A stretch of 64,000 nt of DNA from positions 1 through 64,000 of the forward strand of contig NZ_LXVX01000016.1 of the NCBI RefSeq assembly GCF_001650725.1, given 5' to 3'. Made by a program: the position numbers and the translations under genes. This document shows positions 52,011-61,138 of this stretch, one piece after another. The notes below the pieces were generated by a model. It saw only the letters and a list, made by a program, of their open reading frames with translations, searched no databases and was not told where the DNA came from. The DNA comes from Sphingobium sp. TCM1. GTDB lineage: Bacteria; Pseudomonadota; Alphaproteobacteria; Sphingomonadales; Sphingomonadaceae. How positions within the stretch are numbered: the stretch's first letter is position 1; every line of letters starts with the position of its first letter.

Positions 52011-52468
52011 CCAGCCGCCCGCTCACCCCGCAGGAAGCGGCGCTGGCCGGCTCGGTCTTCGGGCAGGCGATCGACTATGCGCGGGTGCGGGTGCATCATC
52101 GCAAATGGTGGCCCTTCCAGCCCAGGGGCGTGACCATGGCGCCTGACGGCGACCTGTGGTTCCATCCCGACAGCGATCTGTTCTGCGCCGACTTCTGCGC
52201 CAGTCCACTGCATGTCCAGGGCCATTTCATTCATGAGATGACCCATGTCTGGCAGGCGCAGCGATCGGGCCGCTGGTGGCTTCCGCTGATGCGCCACCCC
52301 TTCTGCCGCTATGATTATGCCATCCTGCCCGGCAAACCCTTCCACCGCTACGGCATCGAGCAGCAGGCCGAGATCGTGAAGCACGCATTCCTGCTGCGGC
52401 AGGGCGGTCGCGTGGAAGGCAAGCCGGGGCTGGACATCTATGAGGCGCTGTTGCCCTTTGGCCGGTGA
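52007..52468 (+). CDS. small HEMTH zinc-protease-like protein (vgr-related in sphingomonads), 153 aa
   Basis: A short protein starting with TTG at 52007 that overlaps the stop of the copper chaperone. It contains a HEXXH zinc-protease motif (FIHEMTHVWQAQRSG near residue 73), then WLPLMRHPFCRYDYAILPGK and the acidic EQQAEIVKHAFLL that could give the third ligand. No signal peptide is visible. Similar proteins in sphingomonads carry the label 'vgr related', from memory, with no evidence here for type VI secretion. Enzyme activity is possible but unproven. Confidence 0.7.
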   Translation: MTSRPLTPQEAALAGSVFGQAIDYARVRVHHRKWWPFQPRGVTMAPDGDLWFHPDSDLFCADFCASPLHVQGHFIHEMTHVWQAQRSGRWWLPLMRHPFCRYDYAILPGKPFHRYGIEQQAEIVKHAFLLRQGGRVEGKPGLDIYEALLPFGR

Positions 52469-52900
52469 AACCGAGGAACGGGCGGAGGAGAGACGGCGCG
52501 GCGCAGTTGGACTTGGCGCTTGCCCCGAGCGTATCGCGCCGTCGCCTGAAGCCCCAGCGTTGGCCTGCGGCCGCCCTCCGGGTCGCTGGCGCAACGGTCA
52601 TATGCATGGCCGCTTTCGAGCGGCGTCGCGCCGCGCTTAACTATATGCCTCTGCCCCCCACATGCCTTTTCCTATTGCCGCTGTTTCTATCCTCGCCGAT
52701 GGTCCCACTGCCTTTCCTGCCGCCTTGCCGTGCGCGCCGTCCCATCCGCACGATGAAGGAAGGGATGCGTCGCAGGCGCGTCGGGAGCGCGTCCGGGCCG
52801 AAAAGCCCGGCGACATCGTGAACTTCGCCCGCCCCTCCGCCCACGAAAAAGGGCGGACCCTGCGGCCCGCCCCATCGCATTTCCACCGGTCGGCGCGCTC
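52469..52900. other. 432 bp intergenic region, no supported gene
   Basis: Nothing in this stretch looks like a gene: the open frames on either strand are of biased composition and lack ribosome binding sites. It holds the sdhA terminator at 52846-52872. The CCCCACATGCC region near 52660-52680 shows nothing else I can name. Confidence 0.5.
52846..52872 (-). terminator. intrinsic terminator after sdhA
   Basis: Read on the minus strand, GGGCGG (52872-52867) pairs with CCGCCC (52856-52851), followed by TTTTT (52850-52846). It lies about 30 bases beyond the sdhA stop, which means the sdhCDA transcript probably ends without sdhB. Confidence 0.8.
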
Positions 52901-54703
52901 TTAGTAAACGCGCGCCTTGGGCTTGATATATTCGGCTTCGTCCGTGAGTGTATAGTCGTGGACCGGACGATAATCGAGCGTCACCTTGCCGCCCGATCCG
53001 CCCCAGCCTTCGAACCAGCTGACGGTGTGCTTCATCCAGTTGTCGTCGTCGCGGTTCGGGAAATCCTCATGGGCATGGGCGCCGCGCGATTCCTTGCGGT
53101 TCTCGGCGCTGACCATGGTGCAGACCGCCTGCGACATGAGATTGTCCAGCTCCAGCGTCTCGATGAGGTCGGTGTTCCAGATCAGCGAGCGGTCGGATAC
53201 GCCGACATCCTGCATCCGGGCATTGACCTGCGCCATCTTGGTGACGCCCTCGGCCAGCAGCGCGCTGTCGCGGAACACGGCCGCGTGCTTCTGCATGGTG
53301 TGCTGCATTTCCAGACGGATCTGCGCCGTGGGCGTGCCGCCCTTGGCATTGCGATATTTGTCGAGGCGCGACAGCGCCAGATCGGCGGCATCGGCCGGAA
53401 GCGGCTTGTGCGGCGCGTTGGGCTTGAGCGTTTCCTTGAGGTGCAGACCGGTCGCGCGGCCGAACACGACAAGGTCGATCAGCGAGTTGGAGCCGAGGCG
53501 GTTCGCGCCATGAACCGACACGCAGGCCGCTTCGCCGACCGCATAGAGGCCCGGCACCACGACTTCCGGATCGTCGCCGACCTTGGTCACCACCTGGCCA
53601 TGATAGTTACAGGGGATGCCGCCCATATTGTAATGGACGGTCGGGGTCACGGGCAGCGGCTGACGGGTCAGGTCGACGCCCGCGAAGATCTTGCCGCTTT
53701 CGGTGATGCCCGGAAGGCGCTCCGCCAGCACCTTGGGATCGATATGGTCGAGGTGCAGGAAGATGTGATCCTTGTTCGGACCCACGCCGCGCCCTTCGCG
53801 CATTTCCATCGCCATCGAACGGGACACGACGTCACGCGATGCCAGATCCTTGGCCGAGGGGGCATAGCGCTCCATGAAGCGCTCGCCTTCGGAGTTGGTG
53901 AGGTAGCCGCCCTCGCCGCGCGCGCCTTCGGTGATGAGCACGCCCGCGCCGTAGATGCCGGTCGGGTGGAACTGCACGAACTCCAGATCCTGGAGCGGCA
54001 ACCCTGCGCGCAGCACCATGCCGCCGCCGTCGCCGGTGCAGCTGTGCGCCGAGGTTGCGGAAAAATAGGCGCGGCCATAGCCGCCCGTCGCCAGCACGAC
54101 GGCATGGCTGCGGAAGCGATGGATCGAGCCATCCTCCATGCAGATGGCGATGACGCCACGGCACTCGCCATTTTCCATGATGAGGTCGATGGCGAAATAT
54201 TCGATGTAGAAGTCCGCGTCATACTTCAGCGACTGCTGGTAGAGCGCGTGCAGCATGGCGTGGCCGGTGCGGTCGGCGGCGGCGCAGGTGCGCTGCACCG
54301 GCGGGCCGGCGCCCATATTCTGCATATGGCCGCCGAAGGGACGCTGGTAGATGGTCCCGTTCTCGTTGCGGCTGAACGGCACGCCGGCATGTTCCAGCTC
54401 GATCACGGCCGCAGGCGCTTCGCGCACCATATATTCGATCGCGTCCTGGTCGCCCAGCCAGTCGGACCCCTTGACGGTGTCGTACATGTGCCAGGTCCAG
54501 TGATCGGGCGAATTGTTGCCGAGCGACGCCGCGATGCCGCCCTGCGCCGCGACGGTGTGCGACCGGGTCGGAAACAGCTTGGTGATGCAGGCGGTCTTGA
54601 GGCCCGCTTCGGCGCTGCCCATGGTCGCGCGCAGGCCGGAGCCGCCCGCGCCCACGACGACGGTGTCATATGTATGGTCGATGATCTTGTAGGCTTCGGT
54701 CAT
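52901..54703 (-). CDS. sdhA: succinate dehydrogenase flavoprotein subunit, 600 aa
   Basis: SdhA oxidises succinate to fumarate with covalently bound FAD at the inner membrane. The N-terminal Rossmann motif [15 protein letters not shown] is followed by [16 protein letters not shown] with the FAD-linking His, then [20 protein letters not shown], the substrate-site [20 protein letters not shown] and [20 protein letters not shown]. The C-terminus is the usual family end ([14 protein letters not shown]). Start ATG 54703 shares a base with the sdhD stop, so translation is coupled. A terminator follows, with no sdhB. Confidence 0.98.
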   Translation of the reverse strand: MTEAYKIIDHTYDTVVVGAGGSGLRATMGSAEAGLKTACITKLFPTRSHTVAAQGGIAASLGNNSPDHWTWHMYDTVKGSDWLGDQDAIEYMVREAPAAVIELEHAGVPFSRNENGTIYQRPFGGHMQNMGAGPPVQRTCAAADRTGHAMLHALYQQSLKYDADFYIEYFAIDLIMENGECRGVIAICMEDGSIHRFRSHAVVLATGGYGRAYFSATSAHSCTGDGGGMVLRAGLPLQDLEFVQFHPTGIYGAGVLITEGARGEGGYLTNSEGERFMERYAPSAKDLASRDVVSRSMAMEMREGRGVGPNKDHIFLHLDHIDPKVLAERLPGITESGKIFAGVDLTRQPLPVTPTVHYNMGGIPCNYHGQVVTKVGDDPEVVVPGLYAVGEAACVSVHGANRLGSNSLIDLVVFGRATGLHLKETLKPNAPHKPLPADAADLALSRLDKYRNAKGGTPTAQIRLEMQHTMQKHAAVFRDSALLAEGVTKMAQVNARMQDVGVSDRSLIWNTDLIETLELDNLMSQAVCTMVSAENRKESRGAHAHEDFPNRDDDNWMKHTVSWFEGWGGSGGKVTLDYRPVHDYTLTDEAEYIKPKARVY

Positions 54704-55092
54704 TATTCGGCGACCCCCGTGAAGGCGATCTTGGCGATCGCGAAGACGCCCGCGGCCGCGCCGCCAAAGGCATAGAAGTTCAGCAGCAGCATGGAGAAGA
54801 AGGCCAGACCCTTGTCATGGACATAATCCTCCAGCATCACCTGCATCCCCAGCCGCAGGTGCAGGAAGATGCTGACCACCATCAGCATCAGTGGCACCGC
54901 GACCAGCGGCTTGGCGATCCAGCCAACGACGCTCTCATAATCGAGGCCGGGCAGCGCGATCAGGCTGAAGATCAGCCACAGCACCAGCAGCAGGTTGCCG
55001 ACGGCGGTGTAGCGCTGCGCCAGCCAGTGGTGCGCGCCGTGCCGCGCGGAGCCAAGGCCACGGACGCGGCCGATACCAGTACCGTTGCCCAT
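54703..55092 (-). CDS. sdhD: succinate dehydrogenase membrane anchor D, 129 aa
   Basis: A membrane anchor of complex II with three hydrophobic helices: [40 protein letters not shown] and [20 protein letters not shown]. The [20 protein letters not shown] segment carries the haem/ubiquinone His and the DY pair. It starts at 55092, sharing a base with the sdhC stop, and its own stop shares one base with sdhA. It holds the quinone site with SdhC. Confidence 0.95.
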   Translation of the reverse strand: MGNGTGIGRVRGLGSARHGAHHWLAQRYTAVGNLLLVLWLIFSLIALPGLDYESVVGWIAKPLVAVPLMLMVVSIFLHLRLGMQVMLEDYVHDKGLAFFSMLLLNFYAFGGAAAGVFAIAKIAFTGVAE

Positions 55093-55487
55093 CAGAATGC
55101 CTTTCCGAAGATATAGAGCCAGACGAGGCCGGTCACGAGCAGCGAGGCGACGAAGGTCGCGATCGACCAGCTCTTGTTGCTCTTGAGTTCATAGCCCGCG
55201 CCCATGTCGAGCACGAAGTGCCGGAGGCCCGAAAAGAGATGCTGGAAAAAGAACCAGGTCAGGCCGATCATGACCAGATAGCCGACCGGCGACGTCGCGC
55301 ACTTGACGAAGGTCGCATAGGCTTCCGGCCCGGTCGCGGCGGCCATCAGCCACCAGATGAGGCCGAGCGCGCCCGCGGTCGCCAGGCCGTTGCCCGTCAC
55401 GCGGTGCATGATGGAGACGGCCATGGCCGGCCCCCATTTCCAGATCGTCAAATGCGGCGAGAGTGGCCGGCTGGTGGATCGCGCCAT
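55092..55487 (-). CDS. sdhC: succinate dehydrogenase cytochrome b556 subunit C, 131 aa
   Basis: The SdhC membrane subunit. It has the N-terminal SRPLSPHLTIWKWGPAMAVS and IMHRVTGNGLA signature, three transmembrane helices and the haem ligand segment LRHFVLDMGAGYEL (HHLFSGLRH in the family). It is first in the minus-strand sdhCDA operon. It is divergent from the chemoreceptor gene at 55675, leaving 187 bases for both promoters. Confidence 0.95.
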   Translation of the reverse strand: MARSTSRPLSPHLTIWKWGPAMAVSIMHRVTGNGLATAGALGLIWWLMAAATGPEAYATFVKCATSPVGYLVMIGLTWFFFQHLFSGLRHFVLDMGAGYELKSNKSWSIATFVASLLVTGLVWLYIFGKAF

Positions 55488-55674
55488 GTCTACCCTAGTC
55501 CCTGAAGCTTGTCCCTGAGTCCCGTCCCCTTAAGAGCGAAGAGGCGAGAGGGCAAGCCGCGTAGGCGCCGCGCAGGAAAAGTGCTGCCGATGGTTGGAAT
55601 AAGGATCAATTAACCAAAGGCCGCTATTCCTTCCGACCAAAGGTTCGCGCATTTTCGAAGGGCACCCGATTAAC

Positions 55675-57009
55675 ATGAAGTCCGCCGAGACATTCCGGAT
55701 CGTGAACGCCAATAATCTGGCCAATCTCGACCTGACCGACAGCATCGCACCCGACGCGCTGGAAATCCATGCGATGATCCGGGACTCGCTGCCGCTAGTC
55801 GCGCAGACCTTCTTCGAAAGCTACGCCGCCGACGCGCAACTGCGCCGGCATCTGAGCGAAAGCGCGCTGCGCAAGATCGAGGCCGAAACCGCCCGTTATA
55901 TTGAACAGAAGCTCGCCAATTTCTCGGCGGGCGAATGGATCGCCACGGCGACCGATTGCGTGCGCCACGCCAGCAAGCACGGCTTCCCGGTGCAGGCGGT
56001 GCTGACCGCCGTGTCCCGATCCAACGAAAAGATCGCCGAACTGGTCTGCGACCGCTGCTGGGACGACAGGCCGCGCTGCCAGCGCCTGTTGCAGGCGATC
56101 AACCGCCTGTCCTCCATGGACATCGGCATCATGAGCAATGTGCTGGCACAGGATCTGGCCGAGTCCCAGCGCGCCGAACGGCAGCGCTACGGCTCGCTGT
56201 TCGAACAACGCATCGTCGGCGAGATCGACGGCGCGTCGAAGCTGGGCGAATCGCTGCGCGAACAGGCGAAGGACGCCTCCGCCGCCACGCGCGGGATGCT
56301 GGGCAAGGCGTCCGAAGTCGCCGCTGCCGCCGAACAATCGGCGCTGGCGATGCGCGAAGCCGCCCGCACCTCCGCCGGCCTGATCCGCGCGATCGAAGAT
56401 GCCCGCACCGAGGTGGAGGGCGCTGCCGATGTCGCCCAGCGCGCCGCGCGCCAGTCGGGCGACGCCGTCACCATGTCCGCCACCCTGTCCGAACATGCCA
56501 AGTCGATCGAATCGATCCTGGGCCTGATCCGCGACATTGCGGGCCAGACCAACCTGCTCGCGCTCAACGCCACGATCGAGGCCGCCCGTGCGGGCGATGC
56601 GGGTCGCGGCTTCGCGGTCGTCGCGCAGGAGGTGAAGAGCCTGGCCAACCAGACCGCCCGCGCCACCGACGAGATTGCCGGCAAGATCGCCGACATCCAG
56701 ATGTCGACGCGCCAGTCGGTCGAAACCAACGAGCGCATCCGCGACACGGTGGGCGAAGTGCAGGCGAGCGCCGAACGCATCCGCCACGCCATGGACGCGC
56801 AGGCCCAGACCGTCACCATGATCACCGCCGCCGTCGACGAAACAGCGCTCGCCGCCGACTCCATGTCGACCACCATCTCGGCCATCCGCCAGGATACAGA
56901 GGTCGTGGCGTCGGAAATCGACCAGCTGGAACGCGGCTTCAAGAGCGTAGAGGACAAGCTTGCCAGCCTGCGCCATGCTTCGTCCGACTTCGGCCGCCAG
57001 GTCGCCTGA
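55675..57009 (+). CDS. soluble globin-coupled-type chemoreceptor, 444 aa
   Basis: A methyl-accepting chemotaxis protein without membrane segments. The N-terminal 170 residues are helical with [20 protein letters not shown] and [20 protein letters not shown], a pattern that fits protoglobin sensor domains, where a His binds haem. The signalling hairpin from about residue 280 has [20 protein letters not shown], then [20 protein letters not shown], the universal tip. It probably senses oxygen or redox inside the cytoplasm and signals through CheA/CheW. No other che genes are nearby. The haem-binding assignment is inference. Confidence 0.8.
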   Translation: MKSAETFRIVNANNLANLDLTDSIAPDALEIHAMIRDSLPLVAQTFFESYAADAQLRRHLSESALRKIEAETARYIEQKLANFSAGEWIATATDCVRHASKHGFPVQAVLTAVSRSNEKIAELVCDRCWDDRPRCQRLLQAINRLSSMDIGIMSNVLAQDLAESQRAERQRYGSLFEQRIVGEIDGASKLGESLREQAKDASAATRGMLGKASEVAAAAEQSALAMREAARTSAGLIRAIEDARTEVEGAADVAQRAARQSGDAVTMSATLSEHAKSIESILGLIRDIAGQTNLLALNATIEAARAGDAGRGFAVVAQEVKSLANQTARATDEIAGKIADIQMSTRQSVETNERIRDTVGEVQASAERIRHAMDAQAQTVTMITAAVDETALAADSMSTTISAIRQDTEVVASEIDQLERGFKSVEDKLASLRHASSDFGRQVA

Positions 57010-57113
57010 CACAGGCGGCCTGAAGCGTCGTCCCCGCTCGAAACGAAGGACAGACCTGAGCGGCGACGCCCGGATGCTTCCCCTCCTCCCGTCGCTGGTC
57101 TAAAGGCGGCGGG

Positions 57114-58109
57114 ATGAACGATGTCGCAAGACCGGCGCAAAGCTGGAAAGTCACCCTGCCCTGCACCCGCGCCGAAGCCGAGGCGCTGGACGGCGATATC
57201 GCCGCCTTCGCCCTGATGGATCGCCCTCCGGTCCTGATGACCAGCGAGGCGGAGCCGGACGACGAGGACAAGTGGCAGCTCGACGCCTATTTCGAGGGCA
57301 AGCCCGGCCCCGCCGCGATCAAGCTGCTGCGGACGCTGGTGCCAAGCGCCGCCGGGGTGAAGCCGATGGTCGAGCCTTTGCCCGACGAGGATTGGGTGAC
57401 GCTGAGCCAGCAGGGTCTGGAGCCCGTAACTGCCGGACGTTTCCATGTCCGCAACCTTGCAAGCGACCCGGAACGCCCCGGCCATGCAAACCTGCTGATC
57501 GAAGCGAGCCGCGCCTTCGGCACCGGCCAGCATGAAACCACCGCCGGCTGCCTGATGATGCTCGACCGGATGCGCCATGTGGGGATGCGCGCGCGCAACG
57601 TTGCCGACATCGGTACGGGCACCGGGCTGCTGGCCTTCGCCGCGCTGCATCTTTGGCCCCATGCCCATGCTATCGCGTCCGACATCGATCCGGTCGCAGT
57701 GGAGATCAGCGCCGACAATGCCCGCGCCAATGGGGTGGCGCTGGGCCACGGGGCCGGTCAGCTTGCCCTCGTCACCGCCGCCGGCGCGGACCATCCGGCG
57801 CTGTTCGGCCGAGCGCCCTACGACCTGCTGATCGCCAATATCCTCGCCGGGCCATTGATCGAACTGGCGCCGGCCCTGTGCGCGCTGGTCGAGGATGGCG
57901 GGACGATCATCCTCGCAGGGCTATTGAAGGAACAGGCCGACGCCGTGCTCGCCGCCTATCGCGCGGAAGGTATGCGCCTCGCCGAACGCAGCGACCGTGG
58001 CGACTGGCCCACGCTGCGCCTGCGCAAGCGCCCCCGAATCGGCTGGAGGCGCCCCCGCCGCCTCAATGCCGCGGCGCGCGGCGAAGCGCCAGGTTTCGGC
58101 AGCATCTAG
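57114..58109 (+). CDS. prmA: ribosomal protein L11 methyltransferase, 331 aa
   Basis: PrmA trimethylates ribosomal protein L11. It has an N-terminal substrate domain, then a Rossmann methyltransferase with RAFGTGQHETTAGCLMMLDR, NVADIGTGTGLLAFAALHLW, the acidic DIDPVAVEISADNARANGV and the NILAGPLIELAPAL motif in place of NPPY. Length is slightly longer than E. coli PrmA (293). ATG 57114 begins a good family start. It is followed 18 bases later by the dienelactone hydrolase on the same strand. Confidence 0.93.
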   Translation: MNDVARPAQSWKVTLPCTRAEAEALDGDIAAFALMDRPPVLMTSEAEPDDEDKWQLDAYFEGKPGPAAIKLLRTLVPSAAGVKPMVEPLPDEDWVTLSQQGLEPVTAGRFHVRNLASDPERPGHANLLIEASRAFGTGQHETTAGCLMMLDRMRHVGMRARNVADIGTGTGLLAFAALHLWPHAHAIASDIDPVAVEISADNARANGVALGHGAGQLALVTAAGADHPALFGRAPYDLLIANILAGPLIELAPALCALVEDGGTIILAGLLKEQADAVLAAYRAEGMRLAERSDRGDWPTLRLRKRPRIGWRRPRRLNAAARGEAPGFGSI

Positions 58110-58127
58110 ACAGCGAGTTGGACAGTC

Positions 58128-58847
58128 ATGAGCATCATCCGTACCATCATCCTCCAGGATATCGCCGGTCAACCCTTTGAACATATGGCGGTTTCCGATT
58201 CGCCCGATGCCGCGCGCCGACCCGGCATCCTGCTCTTTCCCAACGTGCTGGGCGCCAAGGAGGCGGATTTTATCCGGGCGGAAAAGGTCGCGGCGCTCGG
58301 ATATGTCGTGTTCGTTGTCGATCTATTCGGACAGGGCAAGCGCGCCACCCGCGCCGATGCCGATCCGGCCCGCTACATGAACGCGCTGAAGGACGATCGC
58401 GCGCTGCTGCGCGACCGACTGAACGCGGCCCATGCGCTGCTCAAGGGGCTGGACGGGGTCGATCCGGCGCGCACGGCCGCGATCGGCTTCTGCTTCGGCG
58501 GCCTGTGCGTCCTGGACCTCGCCCGCAGCGGCGCCGACATTGCTGGCGGCGTCAGCTTCCACGGCGTCTACCAGGCACCTCCCTTCCCCAATGCCGAGAT
58601 CACCGCGAAGCTGCTCATCTGTCACGGCTGGGACGATCCGATCGCCCCGCCGGACGCCACCGTGGCGCTGGCCCAGGAACTGACGCAGGCCGGCTGCGAC
58701 TGGCAGATCCATGCCTATGGCGGAACCGGCCACGCCTTCACCGACGAAAGCGTGAACATGCCGGACAAGGGCCTGGCCTACAGCGCCGACGCGGACCGGC
58801 GCAGCTTCAGGGCGATGGCGGATTTCCTGGCCGAATTGTTCGGCTGA
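58128..58847 (+). CDS. dienelactone hydrolase family protein, 239 aa
   Basis: An alpha/beta-hydrolase with a nucleophile elbow IGFCFGGLCVLDLARSG (Cys nucleophile, as in dienelactone hydrolases), an Asp in CHGWDDPIAPPD and a His in YGGTGHAFTDES, completing the triad. The substrate in dienelactone degradation is carboxymethylenebutenolide, but many members of this family act on other esters, so the role is open. It follows prmA at 18 bases. Confidence 0.88.
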   Translation: MSIIRTIILQDIAGQPFEHMAVSDSPDAARRPGILLFPNVLGAKEADFIRAEKVAALGYVVFVVDLFGQGKRATRADADPARYMNALKDDRALLRDRLNAAHALLKGLDGVDPARTAAIGFCFGGLCVLDLARSGADIAGGVSFHGVYQAPPFPNAEITAKLLICHGWDDPIAPPDATVALAQELTQAGCDWQIHAYGGTGHAFTDESVNMPDKGLAYSADADRRSFRAMADFLAELFG

Positions 58848-58880
58848 ACCCTCATCTCCTCTCTCGTCGGGAGAGAAGAT

Positions 58881-60011
58881 TCAAAGCTCGTCGATCATTT
58901 CCGCCAGCACGGCCAGGCAATCCTTCGCCAACTGGATCGACCGCGCGGGCGACCAGCCATGATCGGCGTCGGGCAGGTCGTCATTATCCTTGAACGGCAT
59001 TTCCAGCGTCATCGCCACCGCGCCGAAACGCTCGGCGACCTGGTTGGTCGACATGGACAGATTGGCCTTGCCCGCCGCCGCGACCGGATAGCCGAGCCGT
59101 GTCTGGAAATCGGGGGTGCGGGCCGCCAGCGTGTCGCGATAGCGGTGATAGAGCGCCGTCTGCTTCGCGCTAATCGACGGGATGCCTTCGAAGCCTGCAA
59201 TGAAGACGGCGGCAATCGCCTCGTCGCCATGCACGTCCATCGCGAAATGGACGCCCGTCTCGTCCATCGCATTGCGGACCAGCAGCACTTCCGGGCTGCG
59301 CTCCATCGACGGCTCATGCCATTCGCGGTTCAGGTTCACGCCCGCCGCATTGGTGCGCAGATGGCCCCGACGGCTGCCATCCGGGTTCATGTTGGGGACG
59401 AGGTGGATCGTCGCCTTGTGCCGGAGCAGGCGGGCGACCGCGTCTTCCTCGTCGCACAGCCGCTCCAGCGCGCCTTCCATCCACCATTGCGCCATCGATT
59501 CGCCCGGATGCTGGCGGGCATAGAGCCACAGCTGCTTCGGCCCGTCGCCCAGCGTCAGCAGGTCGAGCGGCTGGCCGTCGAGCGTCAGCCCCAGTTCGCG
59601 ATGGACGACGCCCGGCTGGGTTGCCGCCCAGGCGATAAGGTCGTGGTGCCGCTCCATCGAATAGGGAGCAAAATAGGCGATCCATACGGCGTTGCTGTCC
59701 GGCGTCAGACGGATGGTCAGCGTCCCGTCGGCATAGCCGGTATCGGCGAGATACCAGTTTTCGCGATCCTCGCTCACCCGCGCGCTGTAACCGGGCCAGC
59801 CGTCGGGATAGGCCGACCCCGCGCCGTTGACGATTGCCAACTCCACCTCGCGCCCCGCCGCATTGGCCAGGCGGAAGTGGAACCACTGATAGAAGTCGCT
59901 CTGGTGATCGGTCACGATCTCCAGCTCGGCACGGACGCCGGCCGGGCTATCGGTGATGGAAAGAACGCGAATATTGCCGCTGTCGAAGCCGCTGGAAATG
60001 CTGATGGTCAT
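58881..60011 (-). CDS. M14-family cytosolic carboxypeptidase, 376 aa
   Basis: A zinc carboxypeptidase of family M14 with an N-terminal beta domain (about 1-120, [20 protein letters not shown] and [20 protein letters not shown]). The catalytic domain has the zinc HxxE in [33 protein letters not shown], the third zinc ligand in MDVHGDEAI, and a C-terminal catalytic Glu in [10 protein letters not shown]. It matches the cytosolic (AGBL/CCP-like) bacterial group with no signal peptide. Start ATG 60011 overlaps the DUF4136 lipoprotein stop as ATGA. The substrate is unknown. Confidence 0.9.
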   Translation of the reverse strand: MTISISSGFDSGNIRVLSITDSPAGVRAELEIVTDHQSDFYQWFHFRLANAAGREVELAIVNGAGSAYPDGWPGYSARVSEDRENWYLADTGYADGTLTIRLTPDSNAVWIAYFAPYSMERHHDLIAWAATQPGVVHRELGLTLDGQPLDLLTLGDGPKQLWLYARQHPGESMAQWWMEGALERLCDEEDAVARLLRHKATIHLVPNMNPDGSRRGHLRTNAAGVNLNREWHEPSMERSPEVLLVRNAMDETGVHFAMDVHGDEAIAAVFIAGFEGIPSISAKQTALYHRYRDTLAARTPDFQTRLGYPVAAAGKANLSMSTNQVAERFGAVAMTLEMPFKDNDDLPDADHGWSPARSIQLAKDCLAVLAEMIDEL

Positions 60012-60604
60012 TTGACGGTTATAGTGCGCCCCGATTCACCCGGATAGCCCCCGATCAGCGCGGCGGCGAGCTTTTGCGCGGCGAGGCCCGGCTGGGCGGC
60101 CGGCGTGCCCTGCCGCGCGGCAGTGGAGGCACGCCCTTCCCAGATGGTGGCCGAATCGGACCGGCGGCGCAGCTGCACCTGCAATTCGGTCGTCACGATA
60201 TCCTTGGGCTTGCCGGACAGGTTGATGCCGACGCCCACGCCCAGCCCGGAAAAGCCGCCGCTGCCGATGCCGCCGCCTACGCCGACGCTGACCGGCTTGC
60301 CGCTGCGATCGACGCCGGTCGGGCGGAAGCTGCGGCGGAAGCTCACCAGAGCGACATAGTCGCTGCTGGCCCCGGCCGGCGCGGCCGTGAAGCCGATACG
60401 CTGCCATTCCTGCTGTACCGCCATGGCATAGGTGCGGAATTCCAGGCTGACATCAGGATTGCCGGGCATTTCCTCGACCGCGATCGTCCCCGAGCGGGCC
60501 GGATCGCCGACATGAAAGCGCGTTACCTCCACCGGCGGCACGGCCGTCGCGCAGGCGGCAAGGGGCGAGACAAGGCTGACGGCAAGGAAGAGGCGCTTCG
60601 ACAT
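60008..60604 (-). CDS. DUF4136 lipoprotein, 198 aa
   Basis: A DUF4136-type secreted protein with a lipobox ([10 protein letters not shown], Cys19). The mature domain has [50 protein letters not shown] and [20 protein letters not shown], which is the family pattern. ATG 60604 begins the signal peptide; a 24-residue longer start is not supported. It overlaps the M14 peptidase start by four bases, so the two may work together. Confidence 0.85.
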   Translation of the reverse strand: MSKRLFLAVSLVSPLAACATAVPPVEVTRFHVGDPARSGTIAVEEMPGNPDVSLEFRTYAMAVQQEWQRIGFTAAPAGASSDYVALVSFRRSFRPTGVDRSGKPVSVGVGGGIGSGGFSGLGVGVGINLSGKPKDIVTTELQVQLRRRSDSATIWEGRASTAARQGTPAAQPGLAAQKLAAALIGGYPGESGRTITVK

Positions 60605-60737
60605 GGGTTCACTCCAACGGGCATTTGCGCAATACACGGCGCGGAGGACATAATCCCCTCCAACGCGTGAAGCCATCGACTTGCTGCATGGAGGATGAAC
60701 GGCGGAGCATATAGGGGCAAAAACCGGCTCGCCGCCC

Positions 60738-60765
60738 TTGACTTTGGACCGCCGCGCCCATAGGG
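60738..60765 (+). promoter_or_regulatory. sigma70-like promoter upstream of rpmJ
   Basis: TTGACT (60738-60743) and ATAGGG (60760-60765) have a 16 base spacer (17 if the -10 is taken one base later), giving a leader of about 50 bases before rpmJ. Motif-based only. Confidence 0.45.
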
Positions 60766-60815
60766 GCTGCGCTTCGATTTTCCGATCAAACCAGATTCAT
60801 CAAAGGCCGATTGCC

Positions 60816-60941
60816 ATGAAGATCCGCAACTCGCTCAAGTCGCTCAAGGGCCGCCACCGGGACAACCGCGTGATCCGTCGTCGCGGCCGCACCTACGTCA
60901 TCAACAAGACCAACCGCCGCTTCAAGGCCCGCCAGGGCTAA
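60816..60941 (+). CDS. rpmJ: ribosomal protein L36, type B, 41 aa
   Basis: A type-B (YkgO-like) L36 lacking the zinc-binding Cys residues of type [21 protein letters not shown] and [11 protein letters not shown] match the family exactly. It is short and highly basic. The start is the first ATG of the family sequence at 60816. It is a lone gene between the DUF4136 lipoprotein and a terminator. Confidence 0.98.
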   Translation: MKIRNSLKSLKGRHRDNRVIRRRGRTYVINKTNRRFKARQG

Positions 60942-60946
60942 GCGAC

Positions 60947-61022
60947 GGACGACGCCTCCTTCGGGAGGCGGTCGTTCCTGATGAATATGTGGCAGGCGCC
61001 CGGTCGATGATCGGGCGCCTTT
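60947..61022 (+). terminator. two hairpins after rpmJ
   Basis: First hairpin: GCCTCC (60953-60958) with GGAGGC (60964-60969), TTCG-like loop, extended by ACGAC/GTCGT arms with one bulge. Second hairpin: GGCGCCCG (60995-61002) with CGGGCGCC (61012-61019), followed by TTT. They should end the rpmJ transcript. Confidence 0.6.
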
Positions 61023-61067
61023 CCGCGTTGGCGCCAGGATGGCGCCGAATCAACTATCCCCGCCCTA

Positions 61068-61123
61068 GCGAGCGCAGCGAAGCAATCCAGGGGAATGGCA
61101 GTGGATTGCTTCGCGCCGCTCGC
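61068..61123. repeat. extragenic palindrome near the pyk 3' end
   Basis: Arms 61068-61089 (GCGAGCGCAGCGAAGCAATC, CA) and 61102-61123 (TGGATTGCTTCGCGCCGCTC, GC) are inverted copies with few mismatches. GCGAGC-GAAGCAATCC palindromes are widespread in sphingomonad genomes. It lies just beyond the minus-strand pyruvate kinase stop, where it may help terminate. Confidence 0.6.
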
Positions 61124-61138
61124 AATGAGGGCCGGACC

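Noticed and set aside
52958-54775. A 605 codon plus-strand frame over sdhA
   Set aside because: Shadow of sdhA, low complexity and no ribosome binding site.
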